Shown here: one piece after another, positions 42,153 through 50,270 of the stretch
Layout of the letters: each line of letters starts with the position of its first letter
How positions within the stretch are numbered: position 1 is the first letter of the stretch
DNA from: Streptomyces sp. XM4193
GTDB lineage: Bacteria > Actinomycetota > Actinomycetes > Streptomycetales > Streptomycetaceae
Assembly: GCF_023072595.1 (NCBI RefSeq)
Contig: NZ_JALLGK010000007.1
Location: 248,001 to 312,000 of the forward strand
DNA: 64,000 bases
Reading direction: 5' to 3'
Program-made: the position numbers and the translations under genes
Notes under the pieces: generated by a model
Told to the model about the DNA's origin: nothing
Database searches by the model: none
Seen by the model: only the letters and a program-made list of their open reading frames with translations

Positions 42153-44075
42153 GTGAGCGGCAAGGTCGAGACGTACGAGTTCCAGGCCGAGTCCCGCCAG
42201 CTGTTGCAGCTGGTGGTGCACTCGATCTACTCCAACAAGGACATCTTTCTCCGTGAGTTGATCTCCAACGCGTCCGACGCCCTGGACAAGCTCCGCCTCG
42301 AGTCCCTGCGCGACGGGGAGCTGAAGGTGGACACCTCCGATCTGCACATCGCCCTCGAGCCGGACGAGGAAGCGCGCACGCTCACCGTCCGCGACAACGG
42401 CATCGGAATGTCCCGCGAGGAGGTGGTGGCGCTCATCGGCACCATCGCCAAGTCCGGCACCGCGGAGTTCGCCAGAAAGCTCAAGGAGGCGAACGAGAAC
42501 CGGGACGGCGCCGCCTCGGCCGATCTGATCGGCAGCTTCGGCGTCGGCTTCTACTCCAGCTTCATGGTGGCCGACCGGGTGACGCTGGTGACCCGCCGCG
42601 CCGGCGAGGAGACGGGCACGCGCTGGGAGTCGGCGGGCGAGGGCACCTACGACCTCCAGACGCTCGACGACGCCCCGCAGGGAACCTCGGTGACCCTGCA
42701 CCTCAAGGAGGTCGACACCGAGGACCACCTGTACGACTACACCAAGCCGGACACCCTGCGCGCGATCGTGCGCCAGCACTCGGACTTCATCCCCTGGCCG
42801 GTGCGGCTGCCCGTCGAGAAGACCGGCGAGGACGGCGAGACGGAGTCGACCGTGGAGACGGTCAACTCGATGAAGGCGCTGTGGTCGCGCTCGCCCGAGG
42901 AGATCACCGCCGAGGAGTACGGCGAGTTCTACCGGCACGTGAGCCACGACTGGTCCGACCCGCTGGAGACGATCCACACCAGGGCGGAGGGCACCTTCGA
43001 GTACCAGGCGCTGCTGTTCATCCCCTCCCGCGCGCCGCTGGACCTCTTCCACCAGGACGCACGCCGGGGCGTGAACCTCTACGTCAAGCGCGTCTTCATC
43101 ATGGACGACTGCAAGTCGCTCCTCCCCGACTACCTGCGGTTCGTCAAGGGCGTCGTGGACGCCCAGGACCTCTCACTGAACGTCTCGCGGGAGGCCCTTC
43201 AGCAGGACCGGCAGATCCAGTTGATGCACCGCCGCCTGGTCAAGAAGGTCCTCTCCACGGTCAAGGCGCTGCGCGGCAAGGACCCGGAGAAGTACCGCAC
43301 CTTCTGGCAGGAGTTCGGCCGCGCGGTCAAGGAGGGGCTGCTCAGCGACTTCGACAACCGCGAGACGCTGCTGGAGGTCTGCTCCTTCCCCTCGACCGAG
43401 GACCCCAAGGAGGAGACCGGGCTGCGCGCCTACAAGGAGCGGATGAAGGAGGGGCAGGAGCACATCTACTACCTCACCGGGCCCTCCCGCGCGCGCCTGG
43501 AGAGCTCCCCGCACATCGAGGCCTTCCGCGAGAAGGGGTACGAGGTGCTGCTGCTCACCGACCCGGTCGACGAGGTGTGGGTCGAGCAGGTCACGGAGTA
43601 CGACGGCACCCCGCTGCAGTCGATCGCCAAGGGCCAGGTCGACCTGGAGAGCTCCGAGGACGGCGAGGAGGCGGAGGAGGAGACCGCGCGCCGCACCGAG
43701 GAGTTCGGCCCGCTGCTCGCCTGGCTGGGCGACTCGCTCGGTGAGGACATCAAGGAGGTGCGTCTGTCCTCACGGCTGACCACCTCGCCGGCCTGCATCG
43801 TGGGCGACGCGGGAGATGTGACCCCGACCCTGGAGAAGATGTACCGGGCGATGGGCCAGGAACTCCCGCACGTCAAGCGCATTCTGGAGCTCAACCCCGA
43901 GCACGCGCTGGTCGTGGCGCTGCGGGAGGCGCACACCAAGGACAGCGAGGACCCGGGCCTGGCGGAGACGGCCGAGCTGCTGCACGGCATGGCGCTGCTG
44001 GCCGAGGGCGGGGAGCTGAGCGACCCGGCACGCTTCAGCAGGCTGCTCGCCGGACGGCTGGCCGCGGGCCTGTAA
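42153..44075 (+). CDS. htpG: Molecular chaperone HtpG (Hsp90 family)
   Basis: HtpG is an ATP-dependent cytoplasmic chaperone; the 640-residue length is normal. The N-terminal ATPase (GHKL) motifs are LRELISNASDALDKLR, VRDNGIGMSREEV and GSFGVGFYSSFMVAD. The middle domain has ALLFIPSRAPLD, YVKRVFIMDDC and DAQDLSLNVSREALQQD. The C-terminal dimerisation domain ends near ILELNPEHALV. The GTG start has GGGAGGAG upstream. Two strong hairpins follow the stop. Confidence 0.97.
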   Translation: MSGKVETYEFQAESRQLLQLVVHSIYSNKDIFLRELISNASDALDKLRLESLRDGELKVDTSDLHIALEPDEEARTLTVRDNGIGMSREEVVALIGTIAKSGTAEFARKLKEANENRDGAASADLIGSFGVGFYSSFMVADRVTLVTRRAGEETGTRWESAGEGTYDLQTLDDAPQGTSVTLHLKEVDTEDHLYDYTKPDTLRAIVRQHSDFIPWPVRLPVEKTGEDGETESTVETVNSMKALWSRSPEEITAEEYGEFYRHVSHDWSDPLETIHTRAEGTFEYQALLFIPSRAPLDLFHQDARRGVNLYVKRVFIMDDCKSLLPDYLRFVKGVVDAQDLSLNVSREALQQDRQIQLMHRRLVKKVLSTVKALRGKDPEKYRTFWQEFGRAVKEGLLSDFDNRETLLEVCSFPSTEDPKEETGLRAYKERMKEGQEHIYYLTGPSRARLESSPHIEAFREKGYEVLLLTDPVDEVWVEQVTEYDGTPLQSIAKGQVDLESSEDGEEAEEETARRTEEFGPLLAWLGDSLGEDIKEVRLSSRLTTSPACIVGDAGDVTPTLEKMYRAMGQELPHVKRILELNPEHALVVALREAHTKDSEDPGLAETAELLHGMALLAEGGELSDPARFSRLLAGRLAAGL

Positions 44076-44081
44076 CCCGCA

Positions 44082-44113
44082 CCGACCGCTGCTCCTCCAC
44101 GAGCGGCGGTCGG
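44082..44113 (+). terminator. First terminator hairpin after htpG
   Basis: A 13-bp stem (CCGACCGCTGCTC with GAGCGGCGGTCGG, one T-G pair) and 6-base loop, starting seven bases after the htpG stop. Confidence 0.7.
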
Positions 44114-44141
44114 CTCGTCGAGGAGCAGCGCGGAACGTCGA

Positions 44142-44191
44142 GCGGCGGCCCGGCACCGGTGGCACACGGCCGACCGGTGCCGGGCCGCCGC
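44142..44191 (+). terminator. Second, very strong terminator hairpin after htpG
   Basis: Perfect 19-bp arms (GCGGCGGCCCGGCACCGGT and complement) around a 12-base loop, followed by GTTTC. Together with the preceding hairpin it forms a tandem terminator; the 310-base gap to the next gene holds little else. Confidence 0.75.
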
Positions 44192-44385
44192 GTTTCGCCG
44201 CGGTCCCGGGGCGTGTGCGGGGGCGTGCGTACGTGTCCGTATGTGTCCGTACGCACGCGCTGCCGGAAGGCCGGGCGGGCGGAGTCGTGCGGACACCGCC
44301 CGTACGGCGTAAAAGGGTTGGCCCCCGCTGCCGCCGCGCGGCTACGGTCGGCGCTCCACTGCGCGCGCACGAACCGAGGGCCCAA

Positions 44386-45234
44386 ATGACCGACACAGCC
44401 GACCCGTCTCCGTCCCGGCCCCAGCCGGAGCCACGGGAGACCGGCGGGCTCCGGGCGGAGTGCGGGGACTGCTTCGGGCTGTGCTGTGTGGCGCTCCCGT
44501 TCTTCGCCTCCTCCGACTTCGCGTTCGACAAGCCGGCGGGCAGCCCCTGCCGCAACCTCCAACAGGACTTTCGCTGCGGCGTCCATCCGCAGCTGCGCGA
44601 GCGGGGCCTCGCCGGCTGCACGGTCTACGAGTGCTTCGGCGCGGGCCAGAAGGTCTCCCGGGTGACGTTCGGCGGCGTCGACTGGCGTGGGGACGCCGGC
44701 CGGGCGCGCGAGATGTTCGAGGTCTTCCCGGTCATGCGGACCCTGCACGAGCTGCTGTGGTACCTGACCGAAGCGCTCGGGTTCCCCGGCGCGACTGCGC
44801 TGCGCGGGGAGTTGCGCCGGGCACTGCGCCGGACCGAGCAGCTCACGCTGGGCACCTCGCAGGAGCTGCGTGCGCTGGACGTCGAGGAGCACCGCGCCTC
44901 GGTGGGCGCGCTGCTGCTGCGGGCCGGCGAGCTCCAGCGCTCCCGCACGCCGGGCAGGAAGCAGAACCGACGCGGTGCCGATCTGGCCGGGGCGCGGCTG
45001 GAATCGGCCCGGCTCCGTGCGGCGAACCTGCGCGGAGCACTGCTGGTCGCCGCCGATCTGCGGCACGCGGATCTGCGCGGCGCCGACCTGATCGGTGCGG
45101 ATCTTCGTGGCGCCGACCTGTGCGGGGCGAACCTCGCGGGCGCGCTCTTCCTCACCCAGGCGCAGATCGACTCCGCACGCGGCGACGCGGACACGGTGCT
45201 GCCCGCCTCGCTGACGCGCCCCGCTCACTGGTAG
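44386..45234 (+). CDS. Pentapeptide-repeat protein with N-terminal cysteine-rich domain
   Basis: This 282-residue protein has two parts. The N-terminal 90 residues contain a metal-chelating-type cysteine set: ECGDCFGLCCVALPF, then CRN, FRCGVHPQLRERGLAGC and YECFGAG. A helical middle follows. The C-terminal 70 residues hold about ten pentapeptide repeats of A(D/N)LRGA type (ADLAGARLESARLRAANLRG, then ADLRHADLRGADLIGADLRG and similar), forming a right-handed quadrilateral beta-helix. Unlike gyrase-protecting Qnr proteins, the repeat block is short. Function unknown; the cysteine domain suggests iron or zinc binding. Confidence 0.85.
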   Translation: MTDTADPSPSRPQPEPRETGGLRAECGDCFGLCCVALPFFASSDFAFDKPAGSPCRNLQQDFRCGVHPQLRERGLAGCTVYECFGAGQKVSRVTFGGVDWRGDAGRAREMFEVFPVMRTLHELLWYLTEALGFPGATALRGELRRALRRTEQLTLGTSQELRALDVEEHRASVGALLLRAGELQRSRTPGRKQNRRGADLAGARLESARLRAANLRGALLVAADLRHADLRGADLIGADLRGADLCGANLAGALFLTQAQIDSARGDADTVLPASLTRPAHW

Positions 45235-45420
45235 GACCCGCCCGGCGTCCGCACATCCGCGCGTCTGCACGTCTGCACGTCCGCCCAAGAGCGTCTTCCT
45301 CAACCGCGACTGTCCCTGCCCCGCACGGGGCGGGGGAGCTCGCGGTCCCCTCGATTGCCCCGCAACCCTCTTACTGCGTACGCTATCCACACTCGAGTTT
45401 ATGGCATACACAGAAAGCGG

Positions 45421-46449
45421 GTGGCCGCCGTGCCCAACCCTCGTGACCCCGTCGAGGTGCACGACCTCCACAAGTCCTACGACGGTCGACCCGTGCTGCG
45501 CGGCGTGGACTTCACCGTCGAGCGCGGCCGGATGTACGCGCTGCTCGGCCCCAACGGCGCGGGCAAGACCACCACCGTGCGCATCCTCGCCACGCTGCTC
45601 GACCCGGACGGCGGAGCCGCACACGTCGGCGGATTCGACGTGGTGCGACAGGCCCGGGAGGTCCGGAACACCATCGGCCTGACCGGGCAGTACGCCGCCC
45701 TCGACCTGCTGCTCACCGGCCGGGAGAACCTGGTGATGATGGGCCGGCTGCACCGCCTGGGCCGGGCCGAGGCGCGCCGCAGGGCGGAGGACCTGATCGA
45801 GCGCCTCGACCTGGGCGCCGCCGCCGACCGGCCGGCACGGACGTACTCCGGCGGCATGCGCCGGCGGCTGGACCTGGCGGCCGGGCTGATCGCCGGGCCG
45901 CGGGTGCTCTTCCTCGACGAGCCCACCACCGGTCTCGACCCCCGCAGCCGCGCCACCATGTGGGAGCTGATCAAGGGGCTCCTCGGCGACGGCACCACCA
46001 TCCTCCTCACCACCCAGTACCTGGACGAGGCCGATCAACTCGCCGACCGGGTGGGGGTGTTGGACGCCGGTGCGGTGGTCGCCGAGGGCACCCCCGAACA
46101 GCTCAAGGAACGCGTCGGCACCGAACGGCTGGAGCTGTGTTTCGCCGATAGGGACGAACTGCGCGACGCGCTGCGGGTGTTGGACGGTCTCACCGACTCC
46201 CACGACGAGGAACGGCTGCGGCTCACCGCTCCGGTCCTCGGCCCCCGCCAACTCCACGGCGCCCTCGACGCGTTGTACGCGCACGGCATCGAGATCGAAC
46301 GGGTCGGCCTCAGCCGGCCGACCCTGGACGACGTCTTCCTCAGCCTCACCGGCGGCGCCCCCGCCGACACCGCACAGGACCACCGCTCCCCCGCGCAACC
46401 CGCCGCGACCGACTCCCACTCCGCCGAAGGGCCGGTGACCGCACGGTGA
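45421..46449 (+). CDS. ABC exporter ATPase (daunorubicin-resistance DrrA type)
   Basis: This 342-residue nucleotide-binding subunit has Walker A LLGPNGAGKTTTVRIL, signature TYSGGMRRRLDLAAGL, Walker B RVLFLDEPTTGLDPRSR and the switch-histidine region with Gln (LLTTQYLDEADQLADR), as in DrrA-type ATPases. A DrrA-specific C-terminal domain follows to about residue 310. The GTG start was selected at the point where homology begins; another GTG three codons on is possible. Upstream lies an AT-richer segment (45370-45412) likely holding the promoter. It is coupled to the permease gene by a GTGA overlap. Confidence 0.92.
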   Translation: MAAVPNPRDPVEVHDLHKSYDGRPVLRGVDFTVERGRMYALLGPNGAGKTTTVRILATLLDPDGGAAHVGGFDVVRQAREVRNTIGLTGQYAALDLLLTGRENLVMMGRLHRLGRAEARRRAEDLIERLDLGAAADRPARTYSGGMRRRLDLAAGLIAGPRVLFLDEPTTGLDPRSRATMWELIKGLLGDGTTILLTTQYLDEADQLADRVGVLDAGAVVAEGTPEQLKERVGTERLELCFADRDELRDALRVLDGLTDSHDEERLRLTAPVLGPRQLHGALDALYAHGIEIERVGLSRPTLDDVFLSLTGGAPADTAQDHRSPAQPAATDSHSAEGPVTAR

Positions 46450-47291
46450 CCACGACCACCAGCACCACCGCGCTCCCCCGCCCCGAGGACACGCCCCCCG
46501 GTACGGGCCGGTCACCGGTGGAGCGGGTACGCCTGGGCCTGAGCGACACACTGGTCCTCATCGGCCGCAGCATGCGCCATCTGACCCGCAACGGCGAGCA
46601 GTTGGTGGTGGCGATGGTGCTGCCGCTCGTCCAACTGCTGGTCTTCCGCTACCTGTTCGGCGGCGCGATCGACACCGGCACCACGGAGTACGCCAGTTAC
46701 GTCATCGCCGGGCTGGTGGTGGTCAGTGTCTGCTTCAACGCCTCCAGCACCGCGGTGAGCATGGCCAACGATCTGCAGGAAGGCATCGTCGAACGCTTCC
46801 GCTCGATGCCGACGCTGGAGATCGCCGTACTGACGGGGCACGTCGTCGCCTCGGTCGCACGGAACTTCCTGTCGATCACGATCATCATGGCGGCCGGAGT
46901 GGCCGTCGGCTTCCGGCCCCAGGCGGGCCCCGGCCAGTGGCTCGGCGCGCTGGCGCTGCTCCTGCTCTTCGTCACCGCCGTCTCCTGGCTCGCAGTGATC
47001 TTCGCGCTGGTGACCGGCACTCCGGAGGGCGCCAGCGGACTGGGCCTGATCATCGTCTTCGTGCCGTATCTCAGCAGCGGTTTCGTCCCGGCCGAGACGA
47101 TGCCGAGCGCGCTGCGGGGCATCGCCGAGCACCAGCCGTTCTCGCCGCTGATCGACGCGGTGCGCGGACTGCTGCTGGACATGCCGATCGGCGACTCGGC
47201 GTGGCTGGCCACCGCCTGGTGGACGGGCGCGCTGGCGCTGCTCGTACCGCTGGCGGCGGCGCTCTTCCGCCGCCGACGCGCGACCGTGTGA
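46446..47291 (+). CDS. ABC exporter permease (DrrB-type, ABC-2)
   Basis: This 281-residue ABC-2 permease has about six membrane segments (LVVAMVLPLVQLLVFRYLFGG; YVIAGLVVVSVCFNASST; ITIIMAAGVAVGFRP; ALALLLLFVTAVSWLAVIFAL; LGLIIVFVPYLSSGFVP; LALLVPLAAALFRRRR). The conserved loop NDLQEGIVERFRSMP after helix 2 couples to the ATPase. With the preceding gene it makes a two-component exporter for drugs or lipids; there is no biosynthetic or regulatory gene beside it to identify the cargo. Confidence 0.9.
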   Translation: MTTTTSTTALPRPEDTPPGTGRSPVERVRLGLSDTLVLIGRSMRHLTRNGEQLVVAMVLPLVQLLVFRYLFGGAIDTGTTEYASYVIAGLVVVSVCFNASSTAVSMANDLQEGIVERFRSMPTLEIAVLTGHVVASVARNFLSITIIMAAGVAVGFRPQAGPGQWLGALALLLLFVTAVSWLAVIFALVTGTPEGASGLGLIIVFVPYLSSGFVPAETMPSALRGIAEHQPFSPLIDAVRGLLLDMPIGDSAWLATAWWTGALALLVPLAAALFRRRRATV

Positions 47292-47433
47292 GGCAGCCGC
47301 GCTGCTCCGCCCCCGGGGCCGACCGTGCCGGTCTGCCTGGCACGCCCCGTCGCGGGTCCCTAGATTTGATGGTGCCCGAGTGGGCAGGCCCCGGGGATCG
47401 GACCGTACGGAACGGCTGAACGGAGCGTGGGGT

Positions 47434-47931
47434 ATGAGCGGCGAGAGCGCGATGGGCGACGACGTCCACCAGCCCGACGGCTCGGAGGTGCAGGACGACG
47501 CGGGGCTGCTCGGCCCCGAGGACACCCTGATCGACCGCGGCGTCGACCCGGAGATCGAGGGCTATTCGCCGCCCGAACGCCCTCTGGCGGTGGAGAGCTG
47601 GGGCACCACGGCCTCCGAGCAGCACGACGGCGAGCCGCTGGAGGTGCGGCTCTCGCACGAGGTGCCCGAAGTCGGGGTGCCCGACGGCGACGGCGTCGGC
47701 GACCTCCCCTCCGGCGAGGGCGAACCGATCGACGACGAGGTGGGCTCGCTGCGCTCCGGGCGGATCGTCGCGCTGGGCGAGGGCGTTCGGTCCGATGCCG
47801 AGGGCGACGTGTACGCCACGGACGTCGGGATCGACAGCGCGGCGGCCTCCGCCGAGGAGGCCGCCATGCACACCGTCGTCGACGACCCCGACGAGCCGGA
47901 GGACTCCGGCAACCCGTACCGACTCGACTGA
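47434..47931 (+). CDS. DUF5709 acidic protein
   Basis: This 165-residue soluble protein is extremely acidic (Asp/Glu-rich throughout). It contains LLGPEDTLIDRGVDPEIEGYSPPERPL, then AVESWGTTASEQHDGEPL, SLRSGRIV and a C-terminal AMHTVVDDPDEPEDSGNPYRLD-type ending, the pattern of DUF5709 proteins of actinomycetes. Function is unknown. The ATG follows GGAGCGTGGGG. Confidence 0.82.
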   Translation: MSGESAMGDDVHQPDGSEVQDDAGLLGPEDTLIDRGVDPEIEGYSPPERPLAVESWGTTASEQHDGEPLEVRLSHEVPEVGVPDGDGVGDLPSGEGEPIDDEVGSLRSGRIVALGEGVRSDAEGDVYATDVGIDSAAASAEEAAMHTVVDDPDEPEDSGNPYRLD

Positions 47932-48313
47932 CCCGCCCCGAGCGGGCGACGGTCGCGGTCGGGTCGGCGGGGGGTGCACACGCCGTACGCGGCGCAGGGC
48001 GGTGCCTCAGCACGGTGGCGCGGGGCGGTGGCACGGGGCGGTGGCACGGGGCGGTGGCACGGGGCGGTGGCACGGGGCGGTGGCCCGGGGCGGATGCTCC
48101 GACGCGGCCGATCCGGCGCGGGGGCGGCGGCCCACTGCGGGTTGTGGCCGGTGCGAGTCGCGGCCGGTGCGCGGATGGGCGTGACGGGCGTATGGCGATC
48201 GTGTTGCGGGGCGCGGCGGGCGCTTCCGGGACGGCCGCGGAGCCGGTTAGCGTCGGACCACTCGTCGGGGCGGAACCTGGCCGCCGGCCACCGGCCGGCT
48301 CTCCCCGGCGCAG
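47932..48313. repeat. Intergenic region with 13-bp tandem repeat
   Basis: Between the DUF5709 gene and tRNA-Cys, the unit CGGGGCGGTGGCA is repeated five times (48021-48085, the last copy with A to C) plus a partial sixth, preceded by a degenerate copy. The rest is unstructured GC-rich sequence. No gene is supported. Confidence 0.9.
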
Positions 48314-48385
48314 GACCGTGTGCCCGAGTGGCTCAGGGGCCCGCCTGCAAAGCGGGTTACGCGGGTTCGAATCCCGCCACGGTCT
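48314..48385 (+). tRNA. tRNA-Cys (anticodon GCA)
   Basis: Acceptor arms GACCGTG and CACGGTC pair perfectly. The anticodon stem CCCGC/GCGGG encloses CTGCAAA, anticodon GCA. The T arm is GCGGGTTCGAATCCCGC. The discriminator is T, the identity base of cysteine tRNA. CCA is not encoded. Confidence 0.97.
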
Positions 48386-48528
48386 CGGGTCGCGTCAGCC
48401 GGGCCGGAACGCTCGTCCGGACCCGGCTGACGCGCACCGCCGCCCGGCCGCGCGGCGCCACCCGCGGCAGCCGGCACAGTCTCCGGCGACCCGCGAGGAC
48501 ACGCCGGTCGAGCAGCCCGCGGCTCCGG

Positions 48529-49419
48529 CTAGCGGCGGCTTCCGGCGACGGGGCTGCGCTGCTCGGAGCGCGTCTCGGGCGGCGGGGCGGGACGCTGCCA
48601 GTCGATGATGCGCACCGCCGCTCCGGCCGCCTCGAGACCCCGGCAGTGCACATGGTGCCGGGAGAGGATGTCGGAGGTGCGCAGCTGCTGCCCGAACTCC
48701 GGCAGAGCGAGCAACCTCCTTGCACAGGACCAGAGTCGGGGGTGCGCGGCGATCCGGCGGGTGGCCGCGGCGTCGAGGTGCCAGCGGTCCACGTGGTCCA
48801 GCCGTACGAGGGTGGTCCACAGATGGACGTCGGTGGTCGTCAGTCGCTCCCCCAGTGTGTACGGGCGGCGTTCCAGCAGTGTTTCGAGCGAACCGAGTGC
48901 GGTCAGCAGCCTTTCGAGTGCCTCGGCGGCCCCGGGGCCGGCCTCGCCCGCGAGTCCGGCGGCCTCGCCGATGTCCCGGTCGAACAGTTCCGCCAGCTCC
49001 CGCGCCAGGGACCGCTGCGAGGCGCCGACGGGCAGGAGTTCACGCGCGTCCCCGTAGTGCGTGGCGAGGTCGGTGACGATGTCGCCGGGCCGGTCGCTGA
49101 CGATACGGCCGGTCCAGGCGTCGGTGAGCAGCGGCGCGGTGTACGGGCCGGGATGGCCGTGGCGGGACGCCTGGTACCAGGGGCGCAGCTCCGGATGGTC
49201 GCCGCCCTCCCCCGGAACCGGTGGCAACAGGTGCAGTGCGACTCGGTCCTCGAGCCGCAGCAGCGCGTGGGTGATCGCGATGCGCAGCCCGGACGGGCAG
49301 GAGAGTGCGAGATGGAGCCCGTACCGCTGCGGAGCGGGATAGAAGCCGCCGCTTCGGGCGTCACCGAGGCGGCCGTTGAAACCGGGGGTGGTGGGTGCGG
49401 GTGCGTTCTTTCCCGACAT
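48529..49419 (-). CDS. Glutathione S-transferase, Xi-class-like (thiol-quinone reductase type)
   Basis: This 296-residue GST-fold protein has the N-terminal active-site region RYGLHLALSCPSGLRI, with a Cys-Pro like Xi-class glutathionyl-hydroquinone reductases (usual CPWAHR). An all-helical C-domain follows (LTALGSLETLLERRPYTLGERLTTTDVHLWTTLVRLDHVDRWH). The C-terminus has LRTSDILSRHHVHCRG, as in YqjG relatives. The organism should use mycothiol, so the cofactor is probably not glutathione. ATG with AAGGAG. A leader-like small ORF and a strong hairpin lie upstream on the same strand. Confidence 0.85.
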   Translation of the reverse strand: MSGKNAPAPTTPGFNGRLGDARSGGFYPAPQRYGLHLALSCPSGLRIAITHALLRLEDRVALHLLPPVPGEGGDHPELRPWYQASRHGHPGPYTAPLLTDAWTGRIVSDRPGDIVTDLATHYGDARELLPVGASQRSLARELAELFDRDIGEAAGLAGEAGPGAAEALERLLTALGSLETLLERRPYTLGERLTTTDVHLWTTLVRLDHVDRWHLDAAATRRIAAHPRLWSCARRLLALPEFGQQLRTSDILSRHHVHCRGLEAAGAAVRIIDWQRPAPPPETRSEQRSPVAGSRR

Positions 49420-49804
49420 GACTGGCTCCTTGGAGAGGCGGGTCGAGACACGGGTTCGCATGGCGGCTGCGGACAGCGGGCGGGCACGGACGACGGGTGG
49501 GGACGGACGACTGGCTGACGGGGCGGTCGGCAGGCGGGTGCGCGAGTCGGCCGGGCACGCGACGGCGAAGCTGCGTCGACGCGTACGGGCACCGCTGCCG
49601 GAGCGGTGGGCGCGCCGTGGCGCCAGGTGCGCGGAGGTCGGAGCGGGACGGGCCGAACCGGGCGGGGCAGGGAGGGGCGAAGTGTGGAACCCCCGCGTGC
49701 CGCGTCGAGATGCGCGGGCTCTGCTCGCCCGGACACGGGCGGCGTCGGGGCGCACGCACGCCTCCCCCTCCGCCCGGAAGCGGAGGGGGAGGCCGATGCG
49801 GGGC
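49420..49804. other. Leader region of the GST gene
   Basis: About 385 bases between a small leader-like ORF and the GST gene on the minus strand, containing the 13-bp hairpin at 49760-49793. No other gene recognised. Confidence 0.4.
49760..49793 (-). terminator. Perfect hairpin just after the leader-like ORF
   Basis: A perfect 13-bp purine/pyrimidine-sided stem (GCCTCCCCCTCCG with complement) and 8-base loop begins 11 bases after the small ORF's stop codon. It may terminate a short leader transcript conditionally (attenuator) or constitutively. Confidence 0.6.
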
Positions 49805-49918
49805 CTAGCTCGCGCCGGCGACCCGCAGCAGATCGATGTGGCGACGACAGGTCAGCAGCGGACACACGGGCGGCTTCTCGACCGCCTCGCTGTGCGTCTG
49901 TGCCGGTGCGCCGGTCAT
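49805..49918 (-). CDS. Putative leader peptide (RRHIDLLRV type)
   Basis: This 37-residue small ORF ends ...CPLLTCRRHIDLLRVAGAS. The (S/C)RRHIDLLRVA core is the hallmark of short actinobacterial 'putative leader peptides' commonly placed before sulfur-metabolism genes, in which cysteine codons near the end sense thiol supply. Here two Cys codons (residues 19 and 24) precede the core. An in-frame upstream start exists but lacks this family character. It is followed immediately by a perfect hairpin and, 385 bases on, by a thiol-transferase gene on the same strand. Assigning it to the GST gene is inference. Confidence 0.55.
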   Translation of the reverse strand: MTGAPAQTHSEAVEKPPVCPLLTCRRHIDLLRVAGAS

Positions 49919-50270
49919 GGCATCCCGTCTGTCGGTCGATGCCGAGCCCGGAAGGGCTCGGCGGCGGACGGCCCTCGTCGGCCGCCGAAGCCCGTACCGG
50001 CGCTTCCTGCCGAGTCTCCGTGAGTCCCGGGAACCGGTCAAGAGCGCCTGTTCACCGTCGGGCGCCCCTGAACTCCGGTGCCGCCGGCCGCGGTTGATCG
50101 ACCGCGGCCGGTGCTTCCCGTCGCGAGAAGCCGGCTGTCACCGCGGTTGCGGCGCCCCGACGACCCTTCGAGCCTTGCCCGTCGGATGCCCGGAACCCGG
50201 CGGCGGTCCGACCGGTCCGCCGCCGGCACCCGCGGCCGGCCCGGCGGCGGCCCGGAGCCCGGCGGGCGGT
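49919..50270. other. Intergenic region with hairpin
   Basis: About 350 bases between the methyltransferase stop and the leader-like ORF. It holds the 11-bp hairpin at 50084-50111; I see no gene. Confidence 0.4.
50084..50111 (-). terminator. Hairpin downstream of the methyltransferase gene
   Basis: A perfect 11-bp stem (CCGGCCGCGGT and complement) around TGATCG, about 160 bases past the methyltransferase stop. Confidence 0.5.

Noticed and set aside
44142..44191. Non-coding RNA gene after htpG
   Set aside because: The structure is a single perfect stem directly after a tandem partner past a stop codon, best explained as a terminator.
48021..48094. CRISPR-like or origin-type iterons
   Set aside because: Contiguous 13-bp units without spacers, and no DnaA or Rep gene nearby.
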